A stretch of 64,000 nt of DNA from Cryobacterium roopkundense (lineage in GTDB: Bacteria; Actinomycetota; Actinomycetes; Actinomycetales; Microbacteriaceae), in NCBI RefSeq assembly GCF_014200405.1, contig NZ_JACHBQ010000001.1:744001-808000 (forward strand), in the 5' to 3' direction. A program made the translations under genes and the position numbers. This document shows positions 1 to 8,690 of the stretch, in pieces; the first letter of the stretch is position 1, and every line of letters begins with the position of its first letter. The notes under the pieces are model-generated. The model had not been told where the DNA came from and made no database searches. It saw nothing but the letters and a program-made list of their open reading frames with translations.

Positions 1-282
1 GGCGGGACCGGAACCTTGGAGGAGTTCTTTGAAGTCTGGACCTGGCAGCAGTTGGGAATCCACAACAAGCCCGTCGCCCTGTACAACGTCGACGGTTTCT
101 GGGATCCCCTCATCGCGATGATCTATGCCAGCGTAGACGCAGGATTTCTCCGAGGCGTCTACCGGGACGCGCTGATCATTTCTGACAACGCACAAGACCT
201 GCTCAACCAGCTCTCGATCTGGAAGCCGGCACCGCAAAAATGGCATGCAGAAATCTCAACTGACGTGGTCCCGCTCCCGTAA
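1..282 (+). CDS. LOG family protein, 3' part (partial at window start)
   Basis: The reading frame is already open at base 1, so the gene begins upstream of the window. The first eight visible residues, GGTGTLEE, are the nucleotide-binding signature (PGGxGTxxE) of the LOG/TIGR00730 family, whose members act as cytokinin riboside 5'-monophosphate phosphoribohydrolases or related nucleotide hydrolases. The following WxWxQLGIHxKP and the VDGFWDPL stretch are also typical. About 93 residues remain, which fits the C-terminal half of a roughly 190-residue cytosolic Rossmann-fold protein. The substrate in this organism is not known. Confidence 0.85.
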   Translation, partial: GGTGTLEEFFEVWTWQQLGIHNKPVALYNVDGFWDPLIAMIYASVDAGFLRGVYRDALIISDNAQDLLNQLSIWKPAPQKWHAEISTDVVPLP

Positions 283-801
283 AGTCTCGTCATGGCGCCT
301 CACGACAGCCTGGTCGATAGAGCACGTACGCGGATGTTCCACATCGACTTCGACCGCCCGCAAGCCGAACCTCCACTGGAAGTGAGCGGTCGAGATGTCG
401 TTGGGAGAAATCAGTGTCGAGTGAACCCTCGGTGGAAAAAGTCGGTGATGTCTGGTCCCGCATTTCCGGCTTGTTCTATCGCGCCGTGGATCCCGCACAC
501 CAGTACAGGGCCCTTCTGGGTTCGCGCCTCGCTGGCAGGTACTCAGAACCGTCGCAACCGACTTTGTACCTGAGCTCATCTCCCCAAGGAGTCGACGCGG
601 CGATGATCGCCCATACCCGGGGTCGTGTCGCTGAGCTCATCCTGCTGGAATTTCACGTGGAGGCCCATAACATCGTCGATCTGCGCGACCCGGCAGTCCT
701 CCTTGCAACCGGCATCGACCTTGCAGACGCAGTCGCGCCATGGCAAGAAATCGTGAAGGCTGGAGGCGAACCCTCTTCGTGGCATGTCCGCCGGCGGCTA
801 G

Positions 802-2711
802 CGGGAGTTTCCTAGCTATTTCCGGAACGCCAGACTGCACTGAGGTCAATTCCTGTGCTGGTCTGGCGTTCTTCGGCGTGGTGGCGTGACTTTTGGTCCT
901 TGAGAGCGTATGATCGAAAGTTTGGCTAGTTTGTATAAGAAGACCATCAACGGGAAGCCGTATTGGTACCTGCGGGAGATGGCCCGTGTCGACGGCAAGC
1001 CCAAGATGGTCTCGGAGCGCTATCTGGGGTCAGCGGCCGATATTGAGGCGTTGCATGATGCCCGTGAGGCTGAATCGGTGCCGTCGAAGACGTAGCACCT
1101 CGGCTTCGGAGACACGGCCGCGGTCTGGGAAATCCTGAACCGACTCGACGTGGCCGGGATCATCGACGATGTCGTCGGCGCGCGCCGCAGCGACGCGGGC
1201 GCGTCGGTCGGCACCTATCTGGCGTTGGCTGCGCTGAATCGGGTCGTCGCCCCGACGTCAAAACTGGGCTTCGCGGACTGGTGGAAAAGCACCGCCGCAG
1301 ACCGATTCACGAAGGTCCCGGCGAGCGTGTTGGATCACCGCCGGTTCTGGGACGCGATGCACAAAGTCACCGATGACCAGCTCGCCGAGATTGAGCAGCG
1401 ACTCGCGGTCGCGATGATCACCACGTTCAACCTGAACATCTCAGCGTTGGCGTTGGATATGACCAACTTCGCGACCTATATCGATTCCGCCAACGACAAG
1501 GCCCCCATCGCTCAGCGCGGCAAAGCGAAGCAGAAGCGCACCGACCTGCGCCTGGTGGGGCTGGGTCTGGTCGTCACCAGTGACGGCGGCGTGCCTCTGG
1601 TCGCTCACGCCTACCCCGGAAACCGGCCTGACGTGACCCAGTTCCCGCTGATGATCGACCTCCTCAGTGCCCGCCACACGGCCCTGGCCTCGAAGGCTGG
1701 CCGGGCGGCGCCAGCGGAGATGACGGTCGTCTTCGACGCCGGCCAGAACTCCCTGAGCAACTTCGCTCACGTCACCGCCACCGGCCTCTCCTTCGTGGGT
1801 TCCATCCCACCATCCGTCGTTGCTGATCTGCTTACCCTGCCCGCGAGCGAGCGCCGCATCGTCGATCAGGACCGATTCGGCGGGCTGAGCGCGGTCGAGA
1901 CCCGCCGAACCGTTTACGGCTCTGAACGCCGGGTGATTCTCACGCACTCCCCGACCCTGCACGACAAACAAGCCGTCGGATTCGTGCAAACCCTCAGCAA
2001 AGCCGAGGCGCTCCTGACCGAACTCGCCGCGACGCTGGCGCGCGGGAAAACCCGGCGCAGCACCGAGCACGTCGCCGAGGAGATCCGGTCGATCACCCAC
2101 GACTCCTGGGTGCGCCGCGTCCTGACCTGGGAGCTAACCGGCACCACGCCGGCCACGCATCACCTCACATTCACCGTCGATGATGACGCCCGCCGCGCGT
2201 TGGAGACCGAGGTGTTTGGCAAGCGCGTCCTCGTCACCGACCAGGACGATTGGCCAATCGCGGATGTCGTGGCTGCCTACCGATCACAATCTGACGCGGA
2301 GTTCAGCTTCCGCCAGCTCAAAGACCCCCACGTGGTGTCGTTCTCGCCCATGCATCACTGGACCGAGCACAACATTCGCGTGCACACCTTCACCTGTGTC
2401 CTGGCGCTACAAATCGCGCACCTCATGCGCCGCCAGGCCGAGCACGCCGGCCTGCACCTCTCGGTCCGGGAGCTCCTCGACCAGCTCGAAAAGGTCCAGG
2501 AAACCGTCCTGATCTTCTCCTCGACCGGCGGGCGCCCCAAAGCCCGCCGAATGCTCACCACAACCACCCCCACCCAGGACCAACTGGCCGAGATCTTCAA
2601 CCTCGCCCAGTGGGCCCCGAAGAAAAGTTAGGTCATACAAAACCCAGCCACCAAAACCAGAGTTGACCAGCACTTCTGGAACTCTGACCGAGGCTAGCTA
2701 GGAAACTCCCG
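802..2711. mobile_element. IS1634-family insertion sequence, 1910 bp
   Basis: Perfect 17-bp terminal inverted repeats lie at 802-818 and 2695-2711. Each is flanked by CTAG (798-801 and 2712-2715), read as a 4-bp target duplication; because CTAG is its own complement, the visible inverted match is 21 bp. The element lies in a RES-domain gene, and the frame is restored exactly when element and one CTAG are removed. It encodes one transposase frame, interrupted by an amber codon. Confidence 0.88.
910..2631 (+). pseudogene. IS1634-family transposase with in-frame amber stop
   Basis: The frame opens at ATG 910 (MIESLASLYKKTINGKPYWY), runs to a TAG at 1093-1095, and continues in the same frame with HLGFGDTAAVWEILNRLD to 2631. 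The whole is about 573 residues, the expected size for this family, with a DDE nuclease core in the second part. Actinobacterial homologues run straight through the position of the TAG. Either the element is inactivated by one point mutation or the amber codon is read through; the sequence alone does not decide. A GTG at 1150 could start a truncated 493-residue product. Confidence 0.8.
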
Positions 2712-3130
2712 CTAGAGGCCCTTGGAGCGAATGGCCTCGTCGATCCTTCGCGAAAACGCCCAGAGCTTTGGCATCTGACCCTATTCAGTTGGAATTCTGC
2801 GGATGCGCCACGAGTCGTTCTCCAAAGACCTGACGAGTTTGCTCATCGCCCCTGAGCCGTAGTCGGACCTTGAGAGACACGGATCTTGACCAAGTCACAG
2901 AGCCAGGGTTGGGGTCGTTCGGTGTTCCAGAGTGGAACCCTGAACGGGCCGGTTAAGCAATTTCCTGTGTCGAGAGTTCGAGGGGGCACCCTCCGGCGTC
3001 AGACAAGGGCTGCCAAATCGGCGTTTCTATTCGGCCGCGCAAGCCTCGCTGAGGCAGTGGGTGATGTCGACGGAGAGAGTGGGTGGTAAGTCCGGCCGTC
3101 CGGGGTCGATGGGCTGGAGACCAAGGTCCA

Positions 3131-4081
3131 TTACTTGTCCTCGGCGTTCACCTTGTGGTCCAGAACACCGCTGCGCCGGAGGGCGAATGCTCCCGCGACA
3201 AGAGTCGGGACAACCGCTACCACGATCGCCGCGATGACCAGCGCGGTGAGGGGATCGTCATTCATGATGCCGACACCCCACACGGCAATCCACGGCGGGA
3301 GCGAGCCAAGCACCACAACTGCGGCAGTGCGGCGCCTCAAAGCCAGGAATACGACGGTTAGCATCACCGCAGCGAGTCCGGCGAGTAGAAGGTTGGTGGG
3401 GCTGGCGATCCGGGTCCAGAACGACCGGTCTCCACCACCGTTGAGCAGACCATTGGCGGCGTAGAGGCCCACGAAGGCGACGAGCCAGACGCTACTCGCG
3501 AAGGCGAGACGCGGCCGACTTCTCGGAGTTCCCGCGACCGCGAGAAGGCCCAGAATCACAAAGAACCCAAGGTTCGTGGACGACGGGCCGTCCCACGCCG
3601 GCACGAGGAGATTTGTCCAGGGGATCGCGATCGCGATGAGAATGGAACCGGTCAGGACGATCTTTGCTGTCCGGCTCCAGGCCAGCAAGGCGCACACGAA
3701 CGCAAACAACCACAGCGCACACAGAATGACGCCCGGGTTCACGAACGGGCCAAATGAAAACAGCTCGCGGGATGCGTCCCTGCCGCGCATTAGCGGGGCC
3801 CAGCCGCTAAACCAGAAGTAGACAAGCGCGAACGCGGTACCGGTTGCAAGCGCGACAGCGGCGACGCCGTCGCGAACCGCTACCGGCAGAAATAGGCCCA
3901 CTCGCGTGAATAGTCCGTGCGCGGCCAGATCAACCCGTTCGGCCATCGTGGGAGTCGTGCGTCCCTCGGCTGATGCCATGTCCAACAGAGTCCCGACAAC
4001 AACCTGTCCGTGTTCTTCACGCCAGGCGCGAGGGTACAGACCGAGCGCCCGTTCGTAGCTGCGCTCCAGTGCGGTACTCAA
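3131..4081 (-). CDS. Multi-pass membrane protein paired with a PadR regulator
   Basis: The start chosen is TTG at 4081, which overlaps the stop of the PadR gene (TTGA), giving 316 residues. The N-terminal 60 residues (SYERALGLYPRAWREEHG, then MAERVDLAAHGL) form the amphipathic prefix often seen in actinobacterial membrane proteins encoded beside PadR regulators. After it come about seven hydrophobic segments. No enzyme motif is visible. The pairing suggests that it is the target of the regulator, possibly an envelope or efflux-linked permease; the function is unknown. Longer upstream versions of this frame overlap PadR and are not used. Confidence 0.7.
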   Translation of the reverse strand: MSTALERSYERALGLYPRAWREEHGQVVVGTLLDMASAEGRTTPTMAERVDLAAHGLFTRVGLFLPVAVRDGVAAVALATGTAFALVYFWFSGWAPLMRGRDASRELFSFGPFVNPGVILCALWLFAFVCALLAWSRTAKIVLTGSILIAIAIPWTNLLVPAWDGPSSTNLGFFVILGLLAVAGTPRSRPRLAFASSVWLVAFVGLYAANGLLNGGGDRSFWTRIASPTNLLLAGLAAVMLTVVFLALRRRTAAVVVLGSLPPWIAVWGVGIMNDDPLTALVIAAIVVAVVPTLVAGAFALRRSGVLDHKVNAEDK

Positions 4082-4440
4082 TGCGCGAGACCCCGCGCGG
4101 GTGCCAGCATCGTGAATGCAATGGCTGGTCTGATTCGAAGTCGCGCTTCCCGGGCGTACTGCTCCATGCGGGTGATCTCTGCCTCGAGTTGACTGCTTCC
4201 TTCTTCCAAAATGCAAAAGTAGCGGCGTCGGCGACCGTCCACGATTTCCTCGCCAGATATGGCGACCAGGCCTTCGGTTTGAAGCCGTTCGAGTGCTGCG
4301 TACAGGGTTCCCACCTTGAGTTGAACTCGACCGTGAGAGAGCTCGTCTGCTTCTTTGATGAGCGCATAGCCGTGTTTCGGTCCGTTTGCTAGCGCTGCCA
4401 GCACCATAAAGGTGGGCTCGCGCATCTCCTTGTTTGCCAT
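4078..4440 (-). CDS. PadR family transcriptional regulator
   Basis: A 120-residue protein with the PadR winged helix: TFMVLAALANGPKHGYALIKE (helix-turn-helix), VGTLYAALERLQTEGLV (recognition helix) and the wing GRRRRYFCI, followed by a short dimerisation helix. PadR proteins repress small operons that include their own gene and release DNA on binding a ligand. The start ATG at 4440 (MANKEM) is favoured over a further-upstream in-frame start because a -10 box lies exactly 6 nt before it. The downstream membrane gene overlaps its stop, so the two form one operon. Confidence 0.85.
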   Translation of the reverse strand: MANKEMREPTFMVLAALANGPKHGYALIKEADELSHGRVQLKVGTLYAALERLQTEGLVAISGEEIVDGRRRRYFCILEEGSSQLEAEITRMEQYAREARLRIRPAIAFTMLAPARGLAH

Positions 4441-4446
4441 GCCCCA

Positions 4447-4474
4447 ATCATACTCAACCAAACGATATATTCAA
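4447..4474 (-). promoter_or_regulatory. Promoter of padR operon (leaderless)
   Basis: Read on the minus strand: TTGAAT (4474-4469), 16-bp spacer, TATGAT (4452-4447), then 6 nt and the ATG of padR. Transcription should begin at or next to the start codon. The surrounding AT-rich stretch (4455-4490) is the likely place for the PadR operator, but no clear palindrome is seen. Confidence 0.6.
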
Positions 4475-4705
4475 ACAAATTAAGTGTATTGCGCATCAAC
4501 GAACGGTAGGCGCGACATCCATCCAGTTGTGTCTATTGGGGAACCTCAAGCGGGACGCCTCATCCACTAGGAAAAAGAAAAATTCAGGGCGGCGCGATTG
4601 TGGCTCTCGGGTCATCGGGCGGGCAGCCAGTGCTTCTTTGATGATGCTCGGACCTGCATTGCGCTTCTTCGGTCCGATCTGCCCATCGATATCGTGCCAC
4701 ACGCC

Positions 4706-6370
4706 TTAGCCTGAATCCACCGGTTGGCCTCTGATGAATTCTTGATTTGGGCGCGATCCTTTTTCGGGGTTTTGGGCTCGGTCGAGCTGTGGGCCTTGAT
4801 GCCTGGGTGTTCCACTGGGGTTCCTGGTTGCGCCCGGTCGGGCTCGATGGTTAGGTGGCGGCGCGGCCGGGCGGGTTGCAAACGCTGGTGAACAGCGCCG
4901 ACCAGCCTTCTTCCCAGGGCCAGCTTTCGGGCAGGTGCAATGTGACGCGTCGTGCCGACGTGGATACTCTGGCGGCGACGTTGATGAGTTTGCGGCGAAC
5001 GGTCGCGGTGACGGCTTTTCCGAGGGCGGGATTGGCGAGGGTGCCGGCGGCGCGGGTGAGATTGAACGTGATGCAGGCCAGCACCAGCCAGGCGGCGTTG
5101 GCCGTGAATACGCCGGACGGGAAGTGCGCCATCGCCGACGCTTTCATGTCGGCGTTCAAATTTTCGATGATCGCATGGTGGCGGTGGGTTTTGTCGGCGT
5201 CAACGGTGTTCAGGGTGCTGGTGGTGAAGAACGCGTGAAAGCGGAACAGGTCGAAAAGGGTGCCTTGCCCGGCGGCGACGGTCTTGTTCAGTTCCGGGAT
5301 GCGGCGCACGACGAGGCGTCCAGGGATTTGTTCGCTCTTCTTCTTGGAGCCGAACGCGGTGAAGGGGATTTCGGCGACTTCCGCGTCGGAGATCCACCGC
5401 CCGGTGGCGTCGTCGAAGATCGCATTGGTGTATTTGATCGGGGTCCACGCGGTATCGGGGATGGTGCTGATACCCGCTTTCACCAATGAATTCAGGCGTG
5501 CCGTGATCGAAACCATCGCCCCGGCACGGAGGGCAGCTTGGATGACGGCGCTGACGTAGTAGGCGCTGTCGGCTCGGAGGAGAAGCATTCCTTTTGCGGT
5601 TGGGCTGCGCAGTCGTTTCACGGTCGCGAGGGTGTCGGAGACGAATTTCTTTGCGCCGCGGGCGGAGTTGGTGGGGCCTTTGCGTAGCCGGGAGCTGACG
5701 ATGATCGGAGCGGCCGATCCGGTGCTGACGATGGCGAGCAGGGCGTTGAGGCCGCGAACACCGGAGTAGCCAAACCCGGCGCCTTGCTTCTTATATCCGT
5801 GCACTTCCCTGATGGTGTCGTCAATATCGACCAGGGCGAGGTCGTCGATACCGGTCACGATCGGCGTGACGGCGCCGAGGTTCTGCAGCCACCGGGACGC
5901 GGCGGCGTCGAGCTGGCGGACATGGCCAAAAGCGAACGCGCGCAGGAACGATCCCAGGGTCGAGGGCGCATAGGTTCCGGTGAACAATTTCCGGAGAGCG
6001 CCGTGCCGGAGCACGGCCATATCGTCGATGGAGTCGGCGCCGGTGAGCATTCCTGCGACCAGTGCCAGCGCTTTCAGGCCGGCATTCGCGCCGAAGTAAC
6101 CGGGCAGTTTCACCCACTCATCGACCAGCGCGCCGAGGCCTGTTTTCTCGGCCAGAGCCATCGTGGGCACCAGTCCGGCCGACGACACGAGATTGGGGTC
6201 GTCGAAGGATGCAGAAAAGGACCGGTGAGTGTGAGAAAGTTGCATCTACGAGATGCCTCCTTGATCGTTGAATAGTTTGTCTAAGTAACAACTATTTTAG
6301 CTGATCAGAGGGGTATTCTCGGTTTAACGCGCCGTTAGAATCTGAGGTCGACCGGTGGATTCAGGCTAAG
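4706..6370. mobile_element. IS1380-family insertion sequence, about 1665 bp
   Basis: Terminal inverted repeats start CTTAGCCTGAATCCACCGGT (20 bp perfect, 4706-4725 and 6351-6370) and extend imperfectly for 7 more bases. A single transposase is encoded on the minus strand. The flanking bases (ACGC on the left, TCGA on the right) do not match, so no target duplication is seen. A recombination between two copies or a flanking deletion would explain this. Confidence 0.82.
4851..6245 (-). CDS. IS1380-family transposase
   Basis: 464 residues, full length for the family. Typical blocks are LALVAGMLTGADSIDDMAVLRHG, the first catalytic aspartate region VDIDDTIREVHGYKKQG, LLLRADSAYY (second aspartate) and a C-terminal HHAIIENLNADMK containing the glutamate. 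The AAGGAGG ribosome site is 10 nt before the ATG. The frame is intact, so the element may be active. It lies on the minus strand between the padR promoter and the GntR gene. Confidence 0.9.
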   Translation of the reverse strand: MQLSHTHRSFSASFDDPNLVSSAGLVPTMALAEKTGLGALVDEWVKLPGYFGANAGLKALALVAGMLTGADSIDDMAVLRHGALRKLFTGTYAPSTLGSFLRAFAFGHVRQLDAAASRWLQNLGAVTPIVTGIDDLALVDIDDTIREVHGYKKQGAGFGYSGVRGLNALLAIVSTGSAAPIIVSSRLRKGPTNSARGAKKFVSDTLATVKRLRSPTAKGMLLLRADSAYYVSAVIQAALRAGAMVSITARLNSLVKAGISTIPDTAWTPIKYTNAIFDDATGRWISDAEVAEIPFTAFGSKKKSEQIPGRLVVRRIPELNKTVAAGQGTLFDLFRFHAFFTTSTLNTVDADKTHRHHAIIENLNADMKASAMAHFPSGVFTANAAWLVLACITFNLTRAAGTLANPALGKAVTATVRRKLINVAARVSTSARRVTLHLPESWPWEEGWSALFTSVCNPPGRAAT

Positions 6371-6424
6371 TCGACAAGCGGCGGCGAGGGCCGCGATTTG
6401 GATTAGCGATCGGAAACATCGCCC

Positions 6425-6781
6425 CTACGCGTTCGCGTACGCGGCGGCTGCGAGACTGATGGCGTCGTCCCATGCGATGTCGAGCGTCTTCATGCTGAGC
6501 GCAAAAGTCAGCGCTGCCGCGTGTGCCTGGCGACGGACGGCGTCGCCGTTAGCCGCGACCATGGTTCCTGCGCGTCCCCGAGCAACCACGAACCCGGCGA
6601 CCTCGAGCTCCTTGTACGCACGAGCGACCGTATTCGTGGCGACTCCAAGATCCGCCGCCAGTCTCCGGACCGTTGGGAGGCGGGTCCCCGCTATGAGTTC
6701 GCCAGCTAGAATTTGCTGACGGAGTTGAAGTCTGATTTGTTCGAACGGCGCCGTGGAGGTCTCAGTGTCGATGACAATCAC
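6425..6781 (-). CDS. GntR family regulator, short YtrA-like type
   Basis: The GTG at 6781 overlaps the stop of the upstream membrane gene (GTGA), giving 118 residues. The N-terminal winged helix is clear: FEQIRLQLRQQILAGELIAGTRLPTVRRLAADLGVATNTVARAYKEL is the GntR DNA-binding fold, with the wing GFVVARGRAGTMVA. Only about 40 residues follow, which matches the short YtrA subgroup rather than the FadR or HutC types with large ligand domains. YtrA-type regulators usually control neighbouring membrane transport genes, here the co-transcribed membrane protein. A longer N-terminus (to 6877) would overlap that gene and is rejected. Confidence 0.85.
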   Translation of the reverse strand: MIVIDTETSTAPFEQIRLQLRQQILAGELIAGTRLPTVRRLAADLGVATNTVARAYKELEVAGFVVARGRAGTMVAANGDAVRRQAHAAALTFALSMKTLDIAWDDAISLAAAAYANA

Positions 6782-7701
6782 GACGCCTGCCCCACGTTCT
6801 GCAGTCGCCGGGGCGGTGTCTCCAGGGGGGGACGGATGCGCGCCGGGCCGAATATTGCGATGGAAGCCCCGATACACGCCAGAACAGCGACGGCGATCGT
6901 GAAGCCTTGCACATTGTCGGGGGTGGGCAGGCTGGAATCGACGGCGAGAGCTAAGCCGGGGAGGGCAAAGAGTGACGAGACAACTCCGACCAACGCTGCC
7001 GCCTGTGCTAGATCACGCACGGCTAGGCACCGAAGAATACTGTCATTTGCCAGGTCGCCCTCTGAGTGGGCGGATGTGGATCGCTGCACGATTCGTCGGC
7101 CGCATATTTCGAATCGGACCAGCGCCGCCAGGCCCAGGATTGCCAAGATAGAGGACGGTGACAGGAACAGGTTAATCGACAGGCCGCCGCCGCGGGGAAA
7201 GATCATGGCGGCCATCATGGTCGCAAAGGTCATCAGCACGGCAAGAACGACCGCACTTCTGGCGAAATAGCGGAGCCACGCCGGAGTGAAATCCGAGAGC
7301 CGTAGCATTCGGGATCGAGCCATATTCTCACTGTGGGGTCCCTGTCGGGCGACAGGGACCCCCTGCGCTGCTGCGCCGACGATACCGCCGGCAATCGCGC
7401 CCACGACGATCAGGTCGACCACAGGGCCGCCACGGTTCATGCCAAACCACCACACAAGCCCCGTTGACACGGCCGTCCCAATGAGCACACCGCTGGCTAA
7501 TCCGAGCAGTCTTCGACGCCACCACCTCACGGTGGAGGCCAGGAGGTGGGCGTCGGGAACGTGAACCACGAGCCGCAAAATTCCGTGTGCCAGCCGGGTC
7601 AACAATCGATCACTCACGGTCACAGTGGCCATGATCATGGCGATCGTGACCAGGGTCAACGTCGTCACGTTGGTTGGGTCTGTCAGCGAAGAAGTGTCCA
7701 T
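6778..7701 (-). CDS. Multi-pass membrane protein in operon with GntR regulator
   Basis: 307 residues with about seven hydrophobic helices and no recognisable catalytic motif. The start ATG at 7701 is chosen over TTG 7707 because a good promoter ends exactly 6 nt before it. The protein has an N-terminal helix, a basic loop (RWWRRR), paired helices, a central cytosolic loop with RSRMLRLSDFTPAWLRYFARS, and further helices. It is the first gene of a two-gene operon with the short GntR regulator, so its amount is probably autoregulated. Function unknown. Confidence 0.7.
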   Translation of the reverse strand: MDTSSLTDPTNVTTLTLVTIAMIMATVTVSDRLLTRLAHGILRLVVHVPDAHLLASTVRWWRRRLLGLASGVLIGTAVSTGLVWWFGMNRGGPVVDLIVVGAIAGGIVGAAAQGVPVARQGPHSENMARSRMLRLSDFTPAWLRYFARSAVVLAVLMTFATMMAAMIFPRGGGLSINLFLSPSSILAILGLAALVRFEICGRRIVQRSTSAHSEGDLANDSILRCLAVRDLAQAAALVGVVSSLFALPGLALAVDSSLPTPDNVQGFTIAVAVLACIGASIAIFGPARIRPPLETPPRRLQNVGQAS

Positions 7702-7707
7702 ACGCAA

Positions 7708-7736
7708 AGTATATGTATGAAGTTATGTTGCGTCTA
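7708..7736 (-). promoter_or_regulatory. Promoter of membrane protein-gntR operon (leaderless)
   Basis: On the minus strand TAGACG (7736-7731), a 17-bp spacer, TATACT (7713-7708), then 6 nt and the ATG. The spacing places the transcription start on the start codon. Confidence 0.62.
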
Positions 7737-8038
7737 GATGATACGAAATTCAATACGCATACGCACACGGTCAAAACACACCGACAATCCGGTGTGCCGT
7801 CAGAGTAGGCCCTAAACCACACCGAATGAATTCCAGTTGGAACGCTTGAAGAGTGCGGGAGCAATCATGAGGCTGCGACCTCGACCCGCTGCTACCGCGC
7901 CGTGGATCTCCTCGAGCGAGGATTACAGGCGGTCGCCGGCCCTGCCTTGAGCGGACTGCGGAAGGCGTGGGGCACCGGAATGGAGCGTTTATCGACGCGG
8001 TTCTTGAGTATTTGGGAAGCGAACTTCACTCTGCGTTT
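7737..8038. other. Intergenic stretch, no gene recognised
   Basis: It contains a 7-bp hairpin (CACACCG, 6-nt loop, CGGTGTG at 7777-7796) and, from about 7868 to 8040, a frame without stops (EAATSTRCYRAVDLLERGLQ) that lacks a start and matches nothing I recognise. This may be a gene remnant or the recombination site region of the adjacent resolvase. Confidence 0.4.
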
Positions 8039-8590
8039 ATGACTGAATTACTCATTGGCTACGCCTGCCTATCCACAAACGAACAAGACCTGACCGCTCA
8101 ACAGAATGCCCTCGAACGCCTCGGAGTCAGACCGAACCTGATCTACACCGACCACGGCTTGACGGGAACGAATCGTGCACGTCCTGGCCTCCGAGAAGCT
8201 CTGGCTGCGTGCCGTGGCGGTGACACGTTGGTCGTTGCCAAGCTCGACCGGCTGGCGCGCTCTCTTCGAGATGCCAAGGACATCATCGACGAACTCACCG
8301 CGAAGGACGTCAAGCTCAGCATCGGCGGATCCGTTCACGACCCCAACGACCCCGTCGGACGACTCCTCTTCAACGTGCTCGCCATGGTTGCCGAATTCGA
8401 ATCCGACCTCATCAGAACCCGAACCAAAGAAGGCATGCAGGTCGCCAAAGCGAAAGGACGACTACTGGGCAAGCAACCCAAACTCTCACACACCCAACAA
8501 CGACACCTGATAGAACTCCACGATGCGGGAACGCACTCCGCCGGCGAGATCGCTGAACTCTTCAACGTCGCCCGCTCAACTGTTTACTGA
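8039..8590 (+). CDS. Serine recombinase (resolvase family), probably damaged
   Basis: 183 residues from ATG 8039. The N-terminal catalytic domain has the nucleophile Ser12 (CLSTNEQDLTAQQ), the KLDRLARSLRD helix and the EFESDLIRTRTKEG block; a C-terminal Hin-like helix-turn-helix follows (AGEIAELFNVARSTVY). Two oddities suggest decay. The conserved catalytic arginine of the YARVST motif is a cysteine here (codon TGC, residue 10). The frame also stops at TGA just after STVY, where TIERHRTVKT continues in frame to 8623; the family usually reads STVYRTIERHR, so CGA has become TGA. Resolvases of this type come from transposons or invertible regions. Confidence 0.8.
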   Translation: MTELLIGYACLSTNEQDLTAQQNALERLGVRPNLIYTDHGLTGTNRARPGLREALAACRGGDTLVVAKLDRLARSLRDAKDIIDELTAKDVKLSIGGSVHDPNDPVGRLLFNVLAMVAEFESDLIRTRTKEGMQVAKAKGRLLGKQPKLSHTQQRHLIELHDAGTHSAGEIAELFNVARSTVY

Positions 8591-8690
8591 ACGATCGAAC
8601 GACACCGAACAGTAAAAACCTAAATTGACAGAGATCCGGTGCGACGGAACCAAGACCGAAAAGGGAACGCTCTACGGGATTGCTCTCGGT

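Larger units (their letters stand above)
414..2855 (+). pseudogene. RES-domain protein (NAD+ phosphorylase-like), split by an IS element
   Basis: The 5' part (414-801) starts at GTG with a GGGAG ribosome site 6 nt upstream. It has RES features: the FYRAVDPAHQ start, the GRYSEPSQPTLYLSSSP strand and a DLRDP turn. Its frame ends artificially inside an IS. The 3' part (2716-2855) carries the missing end (EALGANGLVDP, then ELWHLTLFSWN). Removing 802-2711 and one CTAG copy rejoins the frame exactly, giving about 175 residues. RES proteins degrade NAD+ and often act as toxins with an Xre-like antitoxin; no antitoxin gene is recognisable in the 130 bases upstream. As it stands the gene is disrupted. 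Confidence 0.85.

Noticed and set aside
2862..3130. Possible small gene between the RES remnant and the padR operon
   Set aside because: The plus-strand frames here are short, have poor starts and run into the antisense of the membrane gene.
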